A DNA stretch of 64,000 bases, from positions 1,054,001 through 1,118,000 of the forward strand of contig NZ_RCDA01000001.1 of the NCBI RefSeq assembly GCF_003664325.1, written 5' to 3'. The notes under the pieces are model-generated. The model saw nothing but the letters and a program-made list of their open reading frames with translations. It had not been told where the DNA came from and did not search any database. The position numbers and the translations under genes are program-made. Positions 37,558 to 48,177 of the stretch are shown here, piece by piece; position 1 is the first letter of the stretch; every line of letters begins with the position of its first letter. Source of the DNA: Alkalispirillum mobile. Its GTDB lineage: Bacteria; Pseudomonadota; Gammaproteobacteria; Nitrococcales; Halorhodospiraceae.

Positions 37558-39510
37558 ATGAAGGATCGAAAGATCCACCGCGCTTGGGAGACCTTTCTCA
37601 GCCGAGGAGAGGCTCCGGAGGATGTCCGTCGTGAGGTATTGGCATCCCGGAAGCGTTCTCTCGACAACAATGTACCCATTGATCGACCCCACACCCTTGC
37701 GCTGAGCGAAGGGGAATTGCTGCGGATCCGACAACAGAGCGGAGGCTTTCTCGCGGCCGCCCGACCAGCACTGGAGCAAGGTCGACAATTTCTCCATGAT
37801 GCACGGGCCATGGTGATGCTCAGCAATGCTCACGGCACCGTGCTGGAAACCGTGGGGGACCGCCGCGTCATCGAGCTCGGGTACGATATCGGGCTGCGTC
37901 GTGGGGGGCTCTGGGATGAGGGCCACATCGGGACCAACGCGATCGGCACGGCTCTGGCGAGCCAGCAACCCGTGCAGATCCACGGCCATGAGCACTACTG
38001 CTGTCGTGTTCAGCGTTGGACATGTGCTGCGGCACCAGTATTCAGCCCAACCACACGCCGTATCCTGGGGGTTGTGGACTTGTCTGGCCCCGCAGAGACC
38101 TTCAACCCCCAAAGCTTGGCTTACGTGGTTGCAGTAGCGCGCCAGATCGAGGGCGAGTTGATGCAAAGCGCCGAAGCAGACCATCGCCGACTGATGGAGC
38201 GCTTTCTCGCCAAAAGCCAGCGCTGGAACCAGCGAGATGTAATGGTCGTCAGCCGGAACGGCGTGGTGGTCCACGGCAATGAGGCGGTACAGAACCAGCT
38301 TACCCGGGCCTCTCGGAACCTTTTTTACGAGGGCGATATCCCGCTGATACGTGACACGCCCCCGGAAGAATGGTGCGACAAGCTGCACACAGAGTTGCCC
38401 ACTGCCAGCACGGAGCCGATCAAGGAGGGCGATGAATACCTTGGGGTTATCATTGCACCGCGCCAGAATCGCCACACACCAGGCATCCGGCCGGCCGTTA
38501 CCAAATCCAGCAAAGCGGACGAAAGCGGTTCCATCTCCCTGGACAGCCTTATCGGCGACAGCCCCGCCATGCGGGCGGCTTGCGAGCGAGCTCATCGCCT
38601 GGCAGCGACTGACGCACCAATCCTGATCGAAGGCGAGACGGGTGTTGGAAAAGAGTTGTTCGCCCGCGGTGTGCATGCCCTGAGCACCCAGTCGGGACCT
38701 TTTATTCCAGTCAACTGCGGGGCCTTGCCGAAGGATCTCATTGGTGGGGAGATGTTCGGTTATGTCGGCGGGGCATTCACAGGTGCGAGTCAGGAGGGGC
38801 GTCCGGGCAAACTGGAGGCGGCAGACGGCGGCACCCTCTGCTTGGATGAAGTCAGCGAAATGCCGCTGGATCTGCAACCCACACTGCTGCGGATTCTGGA
38901 AGATGGCGTGGTTTACCGCATCGGAAGCCACCAGCCGCGTAGGGTGCAGGCCCGCCTGATCTCGATGACCAACCGAAACCTACCGGAAGAAGTCGACGCC
39001 GGTCGCTTCCGCCAAGATCTGTTCTACCGCATCGCCGCGCTCCGCCTGAAGATTCCTCCCCTGAGGGAACGTGGCGATGATATCGCCCTGCTTTCGGAGT
39101 ATTACCTTCACCAGCAGGCCCAGCAGAGCGGCGGCCCCACGCCACGCCTCACAAGGGCCGCAATGGACGCGCTACTGGCTTACCACTGGCCTGGCAATGT
39201 CCGTCAGCTAAAGAATGTCATCACCACCACGGCGGCGCTCAGTGATGCACCTTGGATTGACGTTGACGACTTGCCGGATGAGGTATTGAGCCCAATCCAC
39301 AGCAGAGAGGTGAGGACGGAGGCGTCAACCCCAAACGGCTGCAAGGACCTGGCCTCGCTTCAGCGCTGTGCCATCGAACAAGCACTGAGAGCCTGCAACG
39401 GGAATGTCTCCAAAGCCGCAAACCAACTGGGCATTGCGCGCTCCACCCTTTACTGCCGTATCCGCGAGCAGCAGATCCCCATTCCCCGACGCCGCCGGAT
39501 GGCGACCTGA
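37558..39510 (+). CDS. acxR: Sigma-54-dependent activator, AcoR/AcxR type
   Basis: A 650-residue enhancer-binding protein. An N-terminal AcoR-like region with a GAF domain (about 60-200) likely senses acetone or a related ligand. The AAA+ domain has Walker A GETGVGKE, the sigma-54 contact loop GGAFTGAS, Walker B GTLCLDEV and the sensor FRQDLFYR. A Fis-type HTH ends the protein (NVSKAANQLGIARSTLYCRI). ATG 37558 follows GGGAGGAGACAG. In Xanthobacter the regulator is divergent from acxABC; here it lies downstream after a terminator, so it has its own promoter in 37389-37550. Confidence 0.93.
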   Translation: MKDRKIHRAWETFLSRGEAPEDVRREVLASRKRSLDNNVPIDRPHTLALSEGELLRIRQQSGGFLAAARPALEQGRQFLHDARAMVMLSNAHGTVLETVGDRRVIELGYDIGLRRGGLWDEGHIGTNAIGTALASQQPVQIHGHEHYCCRVQRWTCAAAPVFSPTTRRILGVVDLSGPAETFNPQSLAYVVAVARQIEGELMQSAEADHRRLMERFLAKSQRWNQRDVMVVSRNGVVVHGNEAVQNQLTRASRNLFYEGDIPLIRDTPPEEWCDKLHTELPTASTEPIKEGDEYLGVIIAPRQNRHTPGIRPAVTKSSKADESGSISLDSLIGDSPAMRAACERAHRLAATDAPILIEGETGVGKELFARGVHALSTQSGPFIPVNCGALPKDLIGGEMFGYVGGAFTGASQEGRPGKLEAADGGTLCLDEVSEMPLDLQPTLLRILEDGVVYRIGSHQPRRVQARLISMTNRNLPEEVDAGRFRQDLFYRIAALRLKIPPLRERGDDIALLSEYYLHQQAQQSGGPTPRLTRAAMDALLAYHWPGNVRQLKNVITTTAALSDAPWIDVDDLPDEVLSPIHSREVRTEASTPNGCKDLASLQRCAIEQALRACNGNVSKAANQLGIARSTLYCRIREQQIPIPRRRRMAT

Positions 39511-39740
39511 CCACACCCCTGCGATCTGTATTCTCCTCCAACCCTGCTCGTGCCCTGAGGGGGCAGGGCCATTCCGCGCGCCCATCTCGCCCGAACCGAA
39601 ATCTTCGACTACATCGAGGTCCTCTACAATCGAACGTGGGGGAAGTCCATACGCCAAGGCGTACCTTCAGCGCCGGATGCCTTCCACCGCAACCCGTGCC
39701 ATCCTAAGCACCTCACAACGGAACCAGAAGGCGCATCACC

Positions 39741-40232
39741 TTGGCCCGTCTCTACACGATCAATCGCTTCATCGCCCCTGACTTCAGCCTGCTGGTGCCC
39801 AACTGGACCTTCGGGGCGGCGGTGGATGACTTTTGTGCGGCCAGTTACAGCTACCGCGGGCCGTTATACCTCCTGCTGACACCGGACGATGCCATCGTGC
39901 TGATCAACATCAGCCCGGAGCGGGAGCGGGATGCACTGGCACTCATCTGCCGGCTGCCCCACGACCAGCGCATCGACCCGGCCCCGAGCGGCCCGCTGCG
40001 CGAGGCCCGGACCGGCGAGGCAATGAGCGCACGCTCACGGCTGGGTGAGGAGCCGGGCGTGACCGCCGGGGCGCTGGCCGAGGCCGGAAGCATCTGGGTG
40101 GCCGGCGACACCGGCATCTGCCTGCATGGCGAACCACACCGAATCTCCCTGTTCCGCTTCCGCGGCGGACACTGCGTGGACATGGTCCACGCCACGGACC
40201 GGCACCGCATCGAACCGATCGGCGAGGAGTAA
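39741..40232 (+). CDS. Hypothetical protein
   Basis: A 163-residue protein with no family I recognise. Beta-rich segments (SYRGPLYLLLTPDDAIVLINIS and HRISLFRFRGGHCVDMVHA) suggest a small alpha/beta fold. The start would be TTG at 39741, with AGAAGG upstream; no ATG occurs until residue 95. The 230 bp before it after acxR hold no clear gene. Codon use matches the GC-rich core. Confidence 0.5.
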   Translation: MARLYTINRFIAPDFSLLVPNWTFGAAVDDFCAASYSYRGPLYLLLTPDDAIVLINISPERERDALALICRLPHDQRIDPAPSGPLREARTGEAMSARSRLGEEPGVTAGALAEAGSIWVAGDTGICLHGEPHRISLFRFRGGHCVDMVHATDRHRIEPIGEE

Positions 40233-40319
40233 CGGCAACGCCCTCGCCCCACCCCCATTTACAGAACCGATCGCTCCCGGGAAACTGGTAGGCGACGAGT
40301 CGACGAGTGAAGTGCCCCT

Positions 40320-40634
40320 ATGGGACAGCAGACCATGCAAATTGAAATCCCCAACGACCTGGCGTTCTCGGACCTGCACCTGACCCGGGAACCGGACGGG
40401 TCGGTGAGCTTCGACTGGAACGTGATCGAGCAGATTTGCGAGGCCAACGACATCGCCCCGGAGACCTTCATGGACGCACCGGAGGAGAACGTGGCCAATC
40501 TGCTCATGGGCTGGTACTACCGACATCGTGCGCTCGGCGGCGAGAGCGACCCGGTGGCCGAGAGCCTGGCCACGGAGGTGGCCATGGAAGAGCTCTCCGG
40601 CCGCACCATCAGTCACCCGCCAGGCCACGCCTGA
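40320..40634 (+). CDS. Hypothetical small acidic protein
   Basis: A 104-residue acidic cytosolic protein (MQIEIPNDLAFSDLHLTREP ... FDWNVIEQICEANDIAP). No known domain. It may start at ATG 40335 (MQIEIP) rather than 40320; neither has a strong ribosome site. It lies 36 bp before the M42 peptidase gene and could be co-transcribed with it. Confidence 0.55.
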   Translation: MGQQTMQIEIPNDLAFSDLHLTREPDGSVSFDWNVIEQICEANDIAPETFMDAPEENVANLLMGWYYRHRALGGESDPVAESLATEVAMEELSGRTISHPPGHA

Positions 40635-40669
40635 GCGCACGCCCTATTCCACCTGACAGAGAGAGTGCT

Positions 40670-41931
40670 ATGAGCGAAACCCCGTGGACCGATCCCATGC
40701 CCGAAGCGCAGTTCGACCTGATGCGGCGCATTCTTGCGGCACCCAGCCCGGTGGGGCTGGAGGGCGCCATGACCTACGGCGTACTCAAACCCCACTTCGA
40801 GCAGTTCGCGCCGACCAACTGGCACCTGCACCAGTTCAAGGGGCATGCCGGGGTGGTGCTGGATACCCATCCGGGGCGGGATGACCTGTTCAAGGTCATG
40901 GTGATCGGCCACGCGGACAAGATCCGCATGCAGGTCCGCTCCATCGGCGATGACGGCAAGATCTGGATCAACACCGACGCCTTTCTGCCCAATGTGCTGG
41001 TGGGCCACGAGGTCACGCTCTTCAGCGAAGACCCGGAGGCGCCGGGCCAGTACCGGCGCATCGAGGGCGGCACGGTGGAGGCGCTGGGCGCCATCCACTT
41101 CTCCGACCCGAAGCAGCGCACCGGCGAACAGGGCATAAAGAAAGAGCAGATCTACCTGGACCTGCAAATCCACGGCGAGAACAAAAAGCAGCAGGTGGAG
41201 AACCTGGGCGTCCGGCCGGGCGATTCGATCCTCTTCAACCGGCCCATTCGCCACGGCTTCAGCCCGGATACCTTCTACGGCGCCTATCTGGACAACGGCC
41301 TGGGCTGCTTTGTTACCGCCGAGGTCGCCCGGCTGATCGCCGAGGCGGGTGGCACGGAGAAAGTCCGCGTGATGTTCGCCATCGCCAGCTACGAGGAGAT
41401 CGGCCGCTTCGGCAGCCGCGTACTGGCCGGCGAGCTCAAGCCGGATGCGATCATCGCCGTGGACGTGAACCACGACTACGTGGCCGCGCCCGGCATCGGC
41501 GACCGCCGCATGCAGCCGCTGGAGATGGGCAAGGGCTTCACCCTCTCGGTGGGTTCCGTGGCCAGCGAGCAGCTCAACCGGGTCATCGAGCACACCGCCA
41601 GGGAGAAAGGGATCCCGGTACAGCGGGATGTGGTGGGCAATGACACCGGCACCGATGGCATGGCCGGCGTGCTGGCCTCCGTAGACTGTGTGGCCACCTC
41701 TGTCGGCTTTCCGATCCGCAACATGCACACCATCTCGGAGACCGCCAACACCCGCGACGTGGTAGCGGCCATTCACGCCATCACCGACAGCCTGCAGGCG
41801 CTGGATGCCCTGGACGACCCGCACCGGGAGTTCCTGGACAACCACCCGCGGCTGGACGAGGCAGACGCTCTGGGCCACCAGGGCGACAAGAAACCCGAGG
41901 GCAAAACGGGCGAAACCGGGTCGGGCGAGTC

Positions 41932-41935
<4 letters not shown>
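40670..41935 (+). CDS. M42-family metallopeptidase
   Basis: A 421-residue dinuclear-metal aminopeptidase of the glutamyl aminopeptidase/TET/FrvX type. Likely metal ligands are in IGHADKIRMQV (H-x-D), AYLDNGLGCF (bridging Asp), IASYEEIGRFGS (catalytic and ligand Glu), VDVNHDY and NMHTISETAN (His). These match the usual HxD, DDxxG, EEVG and MHSxxE motifs with small changes. A Gly/Lys-rich tail follows residue 395. Its stop overlaps the photolyase-like start. Confidence 0.85.
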
Positions 41936-43191
<1,256 letters not shown>

Positions 43192-43288
43192 CTCCGCCGC
43201 GCTGGAGTGCCCGACGGCTTCGACACATTGCAGGGGGCGCATTAAACTGACCGTCGGTTCATTGCGGCCCAGGCCGGAGCACAGCAAT

Positions 43289-44056
43289 ATGTCGAGCAAT
43301 CACGCCGAGCAGGATCGGACGGTCGACCCGGAAGAGGTGGCCCGCTACCGCGGGCTGGCCGAGATGTGGTGGCAACCGGATGGCAAACTGTGGCCCCTGC
43401 ACGTGCTCAACGCCCTGCGCACCGACTACATCCGGGACCAGCTCTGCCGCTCACTGGGCCGTGACGCGGCGGTTGATCAACCGCTCGCTGGCCTGCGGAT
43501 GCTGGATATCGGCTGTGGTGGCGGGCTCTTGAGCGAAGCGATGGCCCGACTCGGGGCCGACGTGCTCGGTGTGGACGTGGTGGACAGCAATATCGCCGTG
43601 GCCCGCCTGCACGCCCGCGAACAGGGGCTGGCGATCGACTACGAGCTGAACAGCGCCGAGGCCCTGGCCGACCGGGGTGAGCAGTTCGACGTGGTGCTCA
43701 ACATGGAGGTGGTGGAGCACGTGGCGGACCTGCCGGCATTCATGCGGAGCGTCAACCGTATGGTACGCCCGGGCGGGCACACCTTTGTCTCGACCATAAA
43801 CCGCAACCCGATCTCGTTCATCGTGGCCATTCTGGGTGCGGAGTACGTCTTCAATATCCTGCCGAAGGGCACCCACCAGTGGAAACGGTTTGTCACCCCG
43901 ACCGAGACCCGGGATCTGCTGGCCGAGGACGACCTGACCGTGATTGAGCAGACGGGGGTCAAGGTGAACCCGCTGAACCGGAAGATGTGGTTGTCACCCT
44001 CGATGAGTGTCAATTACATGGTGCTGGCCCGAAAAGGCCATCCCTCGGCGACCTGA
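43289..44056 (+). CDS. ubiG: Ubiquinone biosynthesis O-methyltransferase
   Basis: A SAM-dependent methyltransferase, 255 residues, that does both O-methylations in ubiquinone synthesis. AEMWWQPDGKLWPLHVLNALR is the UbiG substrate signature, LDIGCGGGLLSE is SAM motif I, VVLNMEVVEHV is motif II and STINRNPISF is the family's post-II segment. The ATG at 43289 follows CCGGAGC; an upstream TTG at 43262 is less likely. A ubiquinone pathway supports a proteobacterial host. Confidence 0.96.
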   Translation: MSSNHAEQDRTVDPEEVARYRGLAEMWWQPDGKLWPLHVLNALRTDYIRDQLCRSLGRDAAVDQPLAGLRMLDIGCGGGLLSEAMARLGADVLGVDVVDSNIAVARLHAREQGLAIDYELNSAEALADRGEQFDVVLNMEVVEHVADLPAFMRSVNRMVRPGGHTFVSTINRNPISFIVAILGAEYVFNILPKGTHQWKRFVTPTETRDLLAEDDLTVIEQTGVKVNPLNRKMWLSPSMSVNYMVLARKGHPSAT

Positions 44057-44059
44057 TGA

Positions 44060-44095
44060 CCCCCGAGTGACCCGCGCCCCGGGGTCGCTCGGGGG
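44060..44095. terminator. Stem-loop between ubiG and the LOV gene
   Basis: CCCCCGAG and CTCGGGGG, extended by ACCC/GGGT pairs, form a strong hairpin between convergent genes. No T tract follows on either side. Confidence 0.5.
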
Positions 44096-44115
44096 ACTGT
44101 GAGTGGCGGTGGCGG

Positions 44116-44574
44116 TCAGGCCTCGCTACCCCCCTGGTCCAGAAGCGCGCGCAGTCTCTCGTTCTCTGCCTCCGCCTCGACCTGGGCCGTGATGTCGTAC
44201 TGCACCCCCAGGTAATAGATGAGCCGGCCACGGGGGTCCCGCAGCGGCGTCAACGACAAGCGGTTGTAGAACAGCGTCCCGTCCTTGCGGTAATTCCGTA
44301 ATGTCACCGTGATCGACTGCTCGGCGGCAATCGCGTCGCGCAAGGCCGCCACCTCCGGCTGATCCGTATCCTCCCCCTGCAAAAACCGGCAGTTATGGCC
44401 GATGGTCTCGTCCTGGCCATAGCCAGTCATCCGCTCGAACACCGCATTGGCGTAAACCAGCGGCATGTCCGGCTCGTCCGGGTCCGCAAGGGTGATCCCC
44501 GTGACGCAATTGTCGAGCATTTCGGTCAACACCGCCGGGATGACGCCCGGGTCTTTCTCTACGACGAAGGTCAT
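44116..44574 (-). CDS. Short LOV-domain blue-light photoreceptor
   Basis: A 152-residue single-domain protein. GHNCRFLQGEDTD has the photoactive Cys (C62) that forms the flavin adduct. NYRKDGTLFYNRLSLTP (N94, N104) and GVQYDIT (Q125) provide the other flavin contacts. The usual GRNCRFLQG reads GHNCRFLQG, a conservative change. A C-terminal Jalpha-like helix (QVEAEAENERLRALL) could dimerise; no output domain is attached, as in short LOV proteins of Pseudomonas putida. It is preceded by an SRPBCC gene in the same direction. Confidence 0.9.
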   Translation of the reverse strand: MTFVVEKDPGVIPAVLTEMLDNCVTGITLADPDEPDMPLVYANAVFERMTGYGQDETIGHNCRFLQGEDTDQPEVAALRDAIAAEQSITVTLRNYRKDGTLFYNRLSLTPLRDPRGRLIYYLGVQYDITAQVEAEAENERLRALLDQGGSEA

Positions 44575-44595
44575 GGCAGTGCCCTCATGCAGGGG

Positions 44596-45075
44596 TCAGG
44601 GGTCGGGCGCGTGGCCACCCTCTTCGATTAGACCCTTGAGATTGTGAACGGTGCGCTCCGCACCCTCTTGAACAGAGACCTGGACCAGCTTTCGGAAGGG
44701 CCTAAGGCGCAACTCAAGGCGCGGGAATTCAAAGCGAAAGAGGAGCAGCGATTCATCCTGCCCCGAACCCGTGCGATCGAGACGGTAAGTGCAGATGAAA
44801 TCGGAGGAGACGCCAACGAACACAAGCTCCAGCGGGCGCTGGAAGCGCGACACGCGGAAGGTGGAGACCGTCTTGTGCCCCTGGTCGATGCGTGTCTGCC
44901 GGGCAAACCAGTCCTCGTCCATGGCGCCCGCGCTTAGCACCTGGAGCTGCTGGACCTCCGGCGACCAACGGGGGTAATTCCGCTCGAAGTCATCGGCGAT
45001 AAAGCTGAAAACCGACTCCACGGGCCGGCGGATACGAATATCACACTCACCGACAACAGCCTGGCTTCCGAACAC
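44596..45075 (-). CDS. SRPBCC (START-like) family protein
   Basis: A 159-residue protein with the hydrophobic-pocket SRPBCC fold: GECDIRIRRPVESVFSFIADDFERNYPRWSPEV at the N-terminus, alternating strands, and a long C-terminal helix (FRKLVQVSVQEGAERTVHNLKGLIEEG). Such proteins bind lipids or aromatic ligands. It ends 21 bp before the LOV gene, so the two are likely co-transcribed. Its ligand is unknown. Confidence 0.78.
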   Translation of the reverse strand: MFGSQAVVGECDIRIRRPVESVFSFIADDFERNYPRWSPEVQQLQVLSAGAMDEDWFARQTRIDQGHKTVSTFRVSRFQRPLELVFVGVSSDFICTYRLDRTGSGQDESLLLFRFEFPRLELRLRPFRKLVQVSVQEGAERTVHNLKGLIEEGGHAPDP

Positions 45076-45301
45076 GGCACCCCCTGCTCCAACGGCAAGT
45101 CACCCGGGCGCGTCACCCGTGAGCCTAAAGCATGGCCCCGTATCCCTGATCGATCAACTGTCGCCTGCGTCACAAATGGCAGCATTCCCCGCTCCTGTAA
45201 CAACGGCTTCAAAAGAACGTCATACGCCGCGGGCATAGTTCGCACCCGTTACCACTCACCCGCAGCAGACGTTTTCGGGGCCCATCCCGCAGGAGCTTTG
45301 A

Positions 45302-46387
45302 ATGATGAAAAAGCAGCGCACGACTCTCGCCAGCCTGGCAGCGGCAGCCGCCACCGGCCTGCTGATCCACGCCACCGCCCACGCCGGCCAGACCATCGAT
45401 GCCGACGATGTGGATGCCGGCCAGGTGCAACTGTCCGATGACGTGCTCACCGTCTACCTGCACGACCACGGCAGTGCTATCGCCGAGCGTTTCACCGAGG
45501 ACACCGGCATCGAGGTTCAGATCGTCGACATGAGTGGCGGCGAGATCCTGGCCCGCATCGAGGCCGAGCGTGCCAACCCGCAGTGGGACGTGGTGTACGT
45601 GATGGGCCATGGCAGCGTGCACCGGCTGTACAGCGAAGGCCAGTTGCTGGACGACGGCTGGCAGCCGGAAGCAGCCCAGAACTACACCGACATGGCCAAC
45701 GAGATCTACCAGCAGCACCCGGAAGCTGCCTGGTGGCCGGTCACCATCAGCGCCCCGGCCCTGCTGGTCTACAACCCCTCCTGCGAGGGCACCGAGGACA
45801 TCACCGGCTGGGACGCCCTGCGCGACCCGCAGTTCGAGGGCCGCGTGGGCATGCCTGATCCGGCCATCTCCGGCCCGGCCTACCCCTACGTCTCCTGGTT
45901 CTTCGAGGAAAACATGGAGGACGGCTACGCCTTCTGGCAGGACGTGTTCGACAACGGGGTGCGCATGTACCGCTCCAACAGCCCGGTGGCCGAGGCCCTG
46001 GCGGCGGGCGAGATCTGCGTGGCCGGCCTGGAAGAGCCCAACACCTACGGTGAGGTGGAAAAGGGCGAGGACATCGGCATCGTCTACCCCGAGGAAGGCA
46101 CCCCCGGCTCCGCCCGCGGCGTCGGCATCTCCGCCGACACCTCCGTGCCCGAGGACGCCAAGGCCTTCATCGAATGGCTGCTCAGCGCCGAAACCCAGGC
46201 GTACCTGACGCAGATCGAGCACCGCAACAAGTACTTCGTGCCGGTCATCGAGGGTGTCAGCCCCAACGACCTGCTGCCGCCCAACGACTTCCTGGGTGAA
46301 GTGACCCCCTACATCTTCTCCGACTACGTCTGGGCCGGTGAGAAGGAGCACGAGATCAAGCGCTGGTTCAGCGACCAGAGCATGTGA
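45302..46387 (+). CDS. ABC transporter periplasmic binding protein (Fe3+/AfuA type)
   Basis: A 361-residue exported binding protein. Signal peptide to about residue 28 (HATAHAGQ). The fold is the family-1 two-lobed type: VLTVYLHDHGSAIAERFTEDTGIEVQIVD, then QWDVVYVMGHGSVH and ARGVGISADTSVPEDAKAFIEWL. Relatives bind Fe3+, 2-aminoethylphosphonate, polyamines or thiamine. The tyrosine pair that binds iron in FbpA is not clear, so the substrate stays open. AGGAGC precedes the ATG. First of three overlapping genes. Confidence 0.85.
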   Translation: MMKKQRTTLASLAAAAATGLLIHATAHAGQTIDADDVDAGQVQLSDDVLTVYLHDHGSAIAERFTEDTGIEVQIVDMSGGEILARIEAERANPQWDVVYVMGHGSVHRLYSEGQLLDDGWQPEAAQNYTDMANEIYQQHPEAAWWPVTISAPALLVYNPSCEGTEDITGWDALRDPQFEGRVGMPDPAISGPAYPYVSWFFEENMEDGYAFWQDVFDNGVRMYRSNSPVAEALAAGEICVAGLEEPNTYGEVEKGEDIGIVYPEEGTPGSARGVGISADTSVPEDAKAFIEWLLSAETQAYLTQIEHRNKYFVPVIEGVSPNDLLPPNDFLGEVTPYIFSDYVWAGEKEHEIKRWFSDQSM

Positions 46388-48177
46388 TGTCCGATCAGAC
46401 TGCTGATATGACCACAACCGCAACCCCCGGGGCGCGCCCAGCGCACCCCGGGGCTTCTTCGTTTGGCTGGCGGCGTTTTCTGCCCGGTTCCGAGGGAGTG
46501 CTGGGCTGGCTGGTGACGCTGGCCATGATCGTTCTGGTAGCCCTGCCCCTGACGGCCATGCTGCTGCACCTGGCCTTCCCCCGGCTTTACCTCGGGGACT
46601 TCAGCCTGGGCGAGTTCCAGCTCTTCCGCGACCTGTGGGAGCGCCGGCTCTGGCGTACCGCCGTCACCAACTCGGTGATGCTGGCCGGCGGCACCATGGT
46701 GCTGGGGACGCTGATTGGCGCCGGACTGGCCTGGGTGCGCCACAACTACCGGTTCCCCACCGCAGGCCTGATCGACTTCTCGGCCTGGTTCGTGCTGGTG
46801 ATGCCCTCGTTCATCATCGCCCAGGGCTGGGTGCTGTTCTCCCGCAGCGGCGGCACCGCCGCGCAATTGGGCATGCCGTGGCTGGGCGATATGATCTTCT
46901 CCCTGCCGGGGCTGATCCTGGTAATGAGCCTGACCAACTTTCCGCTGGCCTACCTGGCCATGAGCGCCGCCCTGCAGTGGGATGTCCGGCGCTATGGTGA
47001 GGCCGCGCGGCTGTGCGGCGCTTCCGCCTGGCGCACCTTCCTGGCGATTCGTCTGCCGCTCCTGCTGCCCGCGCTGCTGGCCGCGTCCCTGCTCGTGTTC
47101 GTAGACAGCATCGGGGACTTCGGCCTGCCCGCCGCCTTCCTGTCGGTGTTCCGCTTCCCGTTGATCCCCTACACCATCCGGGCGGAGGTGCAGACCGTAC
47201 CGGTCTCCTTCGAGGGGGCGGCGGTGCTCGCCTTCGTGCTCTGCTCGCTGGTGGCGCTGGCCATTGCGCTGCAGCTCTGGGCCCTGCGCGGCCGGGGGTC
47301 GGACTTCCTGACGGCGGCGGCCGCGCCCCGCGAGCGGCCGCGCCCGCGCTTCTGGCCGGTGTTGATGGTGCTCAATGTCACCTTCCTGAGCCTGGCCATC
47401 TTCGCCCCGCTGGGCACCAGCCTGTCGGTCTCCTTCATGGACCGGTACAGCCTGGGCCTGACCTGGAGCAACCTGACCCTGGACAACTACCGGGCCGTGC
47501 TCGGCGAGGGATCCGCCCTGCTGCCGGCGTTGCGCAACTCCTTCAGTATCGCCTTCGGGGCGGCGGCCATTGCCATGGTCGTGGGCTTCTTCGCGGCCTA
47601 CCTGCTCGCCTACAGCCAGCACCGGATGCGCCGCTTCATTGATGTGGCCTCCATGGTGACCCTGGCCGTGCCCGGGATCGTGCTGGCGGTGGGCTACATC
47701 TTCTGGTGGAACCAGCGCTGGCTGGCCGATATCGGCATCCAGGTTTACGGCAGCGGCTGGGTGATCGTGCTCTGCTCGGCGGCGGCCTCGGTACCCATCG
47801 CGGTCCGCGTCATGCTCGGTGCCATCACCCAGACCCCCCGCTCCTTCCTGGCCAGCGCGGCCCTGCAGGGCGCGGGGCTGTTCACCCGCATGCGGGTCAT
47901 CCTCATCCCCATGGTGCTGGCCGGTCTGTTGTCGGCCACCCTGGCGGTGTTCGCCACCAGCGTCTTCGACCTGGCCATCACCACCATGCTCCAGCCCCCC
48001 GGGTTCCCGACCATCCCGGTGGTGATCGACGAGCGCTTCCGCACCGTGGAGTACGGCTGGGCGACGGCCGCCACCGTGGTGGTCTGTCTGATCACCGCCG
48101 CCATCATCGTGGCCACGCGCTGGTCGGTGCGTTGGGCCTTCCGCAGCTACTTTGACGCCGAGGTCAGCCACAAATGA
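46387..48177 (+). CDS. ABC transporter permease, fused two-domain (FbpB type)
   Basis: A 596-residue inner-membrane protein with two copies of a six-helix permease domain. Each copy has an EAA-type loop for the ATPase: EAARLCGASAWRTFLAIRLPLLLP in the first and ASAALQGAGLFTRMRVILIP in the second. Fused duplicate permeases are typical of the iron(III)/AfuB-type group. The ATG at 46387 overlaps the stop of the binding-protein gene. Confidence 0.9.
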   Translation: MSDQTADMTTTATPGARPAHPGASSFGWRRFLPGSEGVLGWLVTLAMIVLVALPLTAMLLHLAFPRLYLGDFSLGEFQLFRDLWERRLWRTAVTNSVMLAGGTMVLGTLIGAGLAWVRHNYRFPTAGLIDFSAWFVLVMPSFIIAQGWVLFSRSGGTAAQLGMPWLGDMIFSLPGLILVMSLTNFPLAYLAMSAALQWDVRRYGEAARLCGASAWRTFLAIRLPLLLPALLAASLLVFVDSIGDFGLPAAFLSVFRFPLIPYTIRAEVQTVPVSFEGAAVLAFVLCSLVALAIALQLWALRGRGSDFLTAAAAPRERPRPRFWPVLMVLNVTFLSLAIFAPLGTSLSVSFMDRYSLGLTWSNLTLDNYRAVLGEGSALLPALRNSFSIAFGAAAIAMVVGFFAAYLLAYSQHRMRRFIDVASMVTLAVPGIVLAVGYIFWWNQRWLADIGIQVYGSGWVIVLCSAAASVPIAVRVMLGAITQTPRSFLASAALQGAGLFTRMRVILIPMVLAGLLSATLAVFATSVFDLAITTMLQPPGFPTIPVVIDERFRTVEYGWATAATVVVCLITAAIIVATRWSVRWAFRSYFDAEVSHK

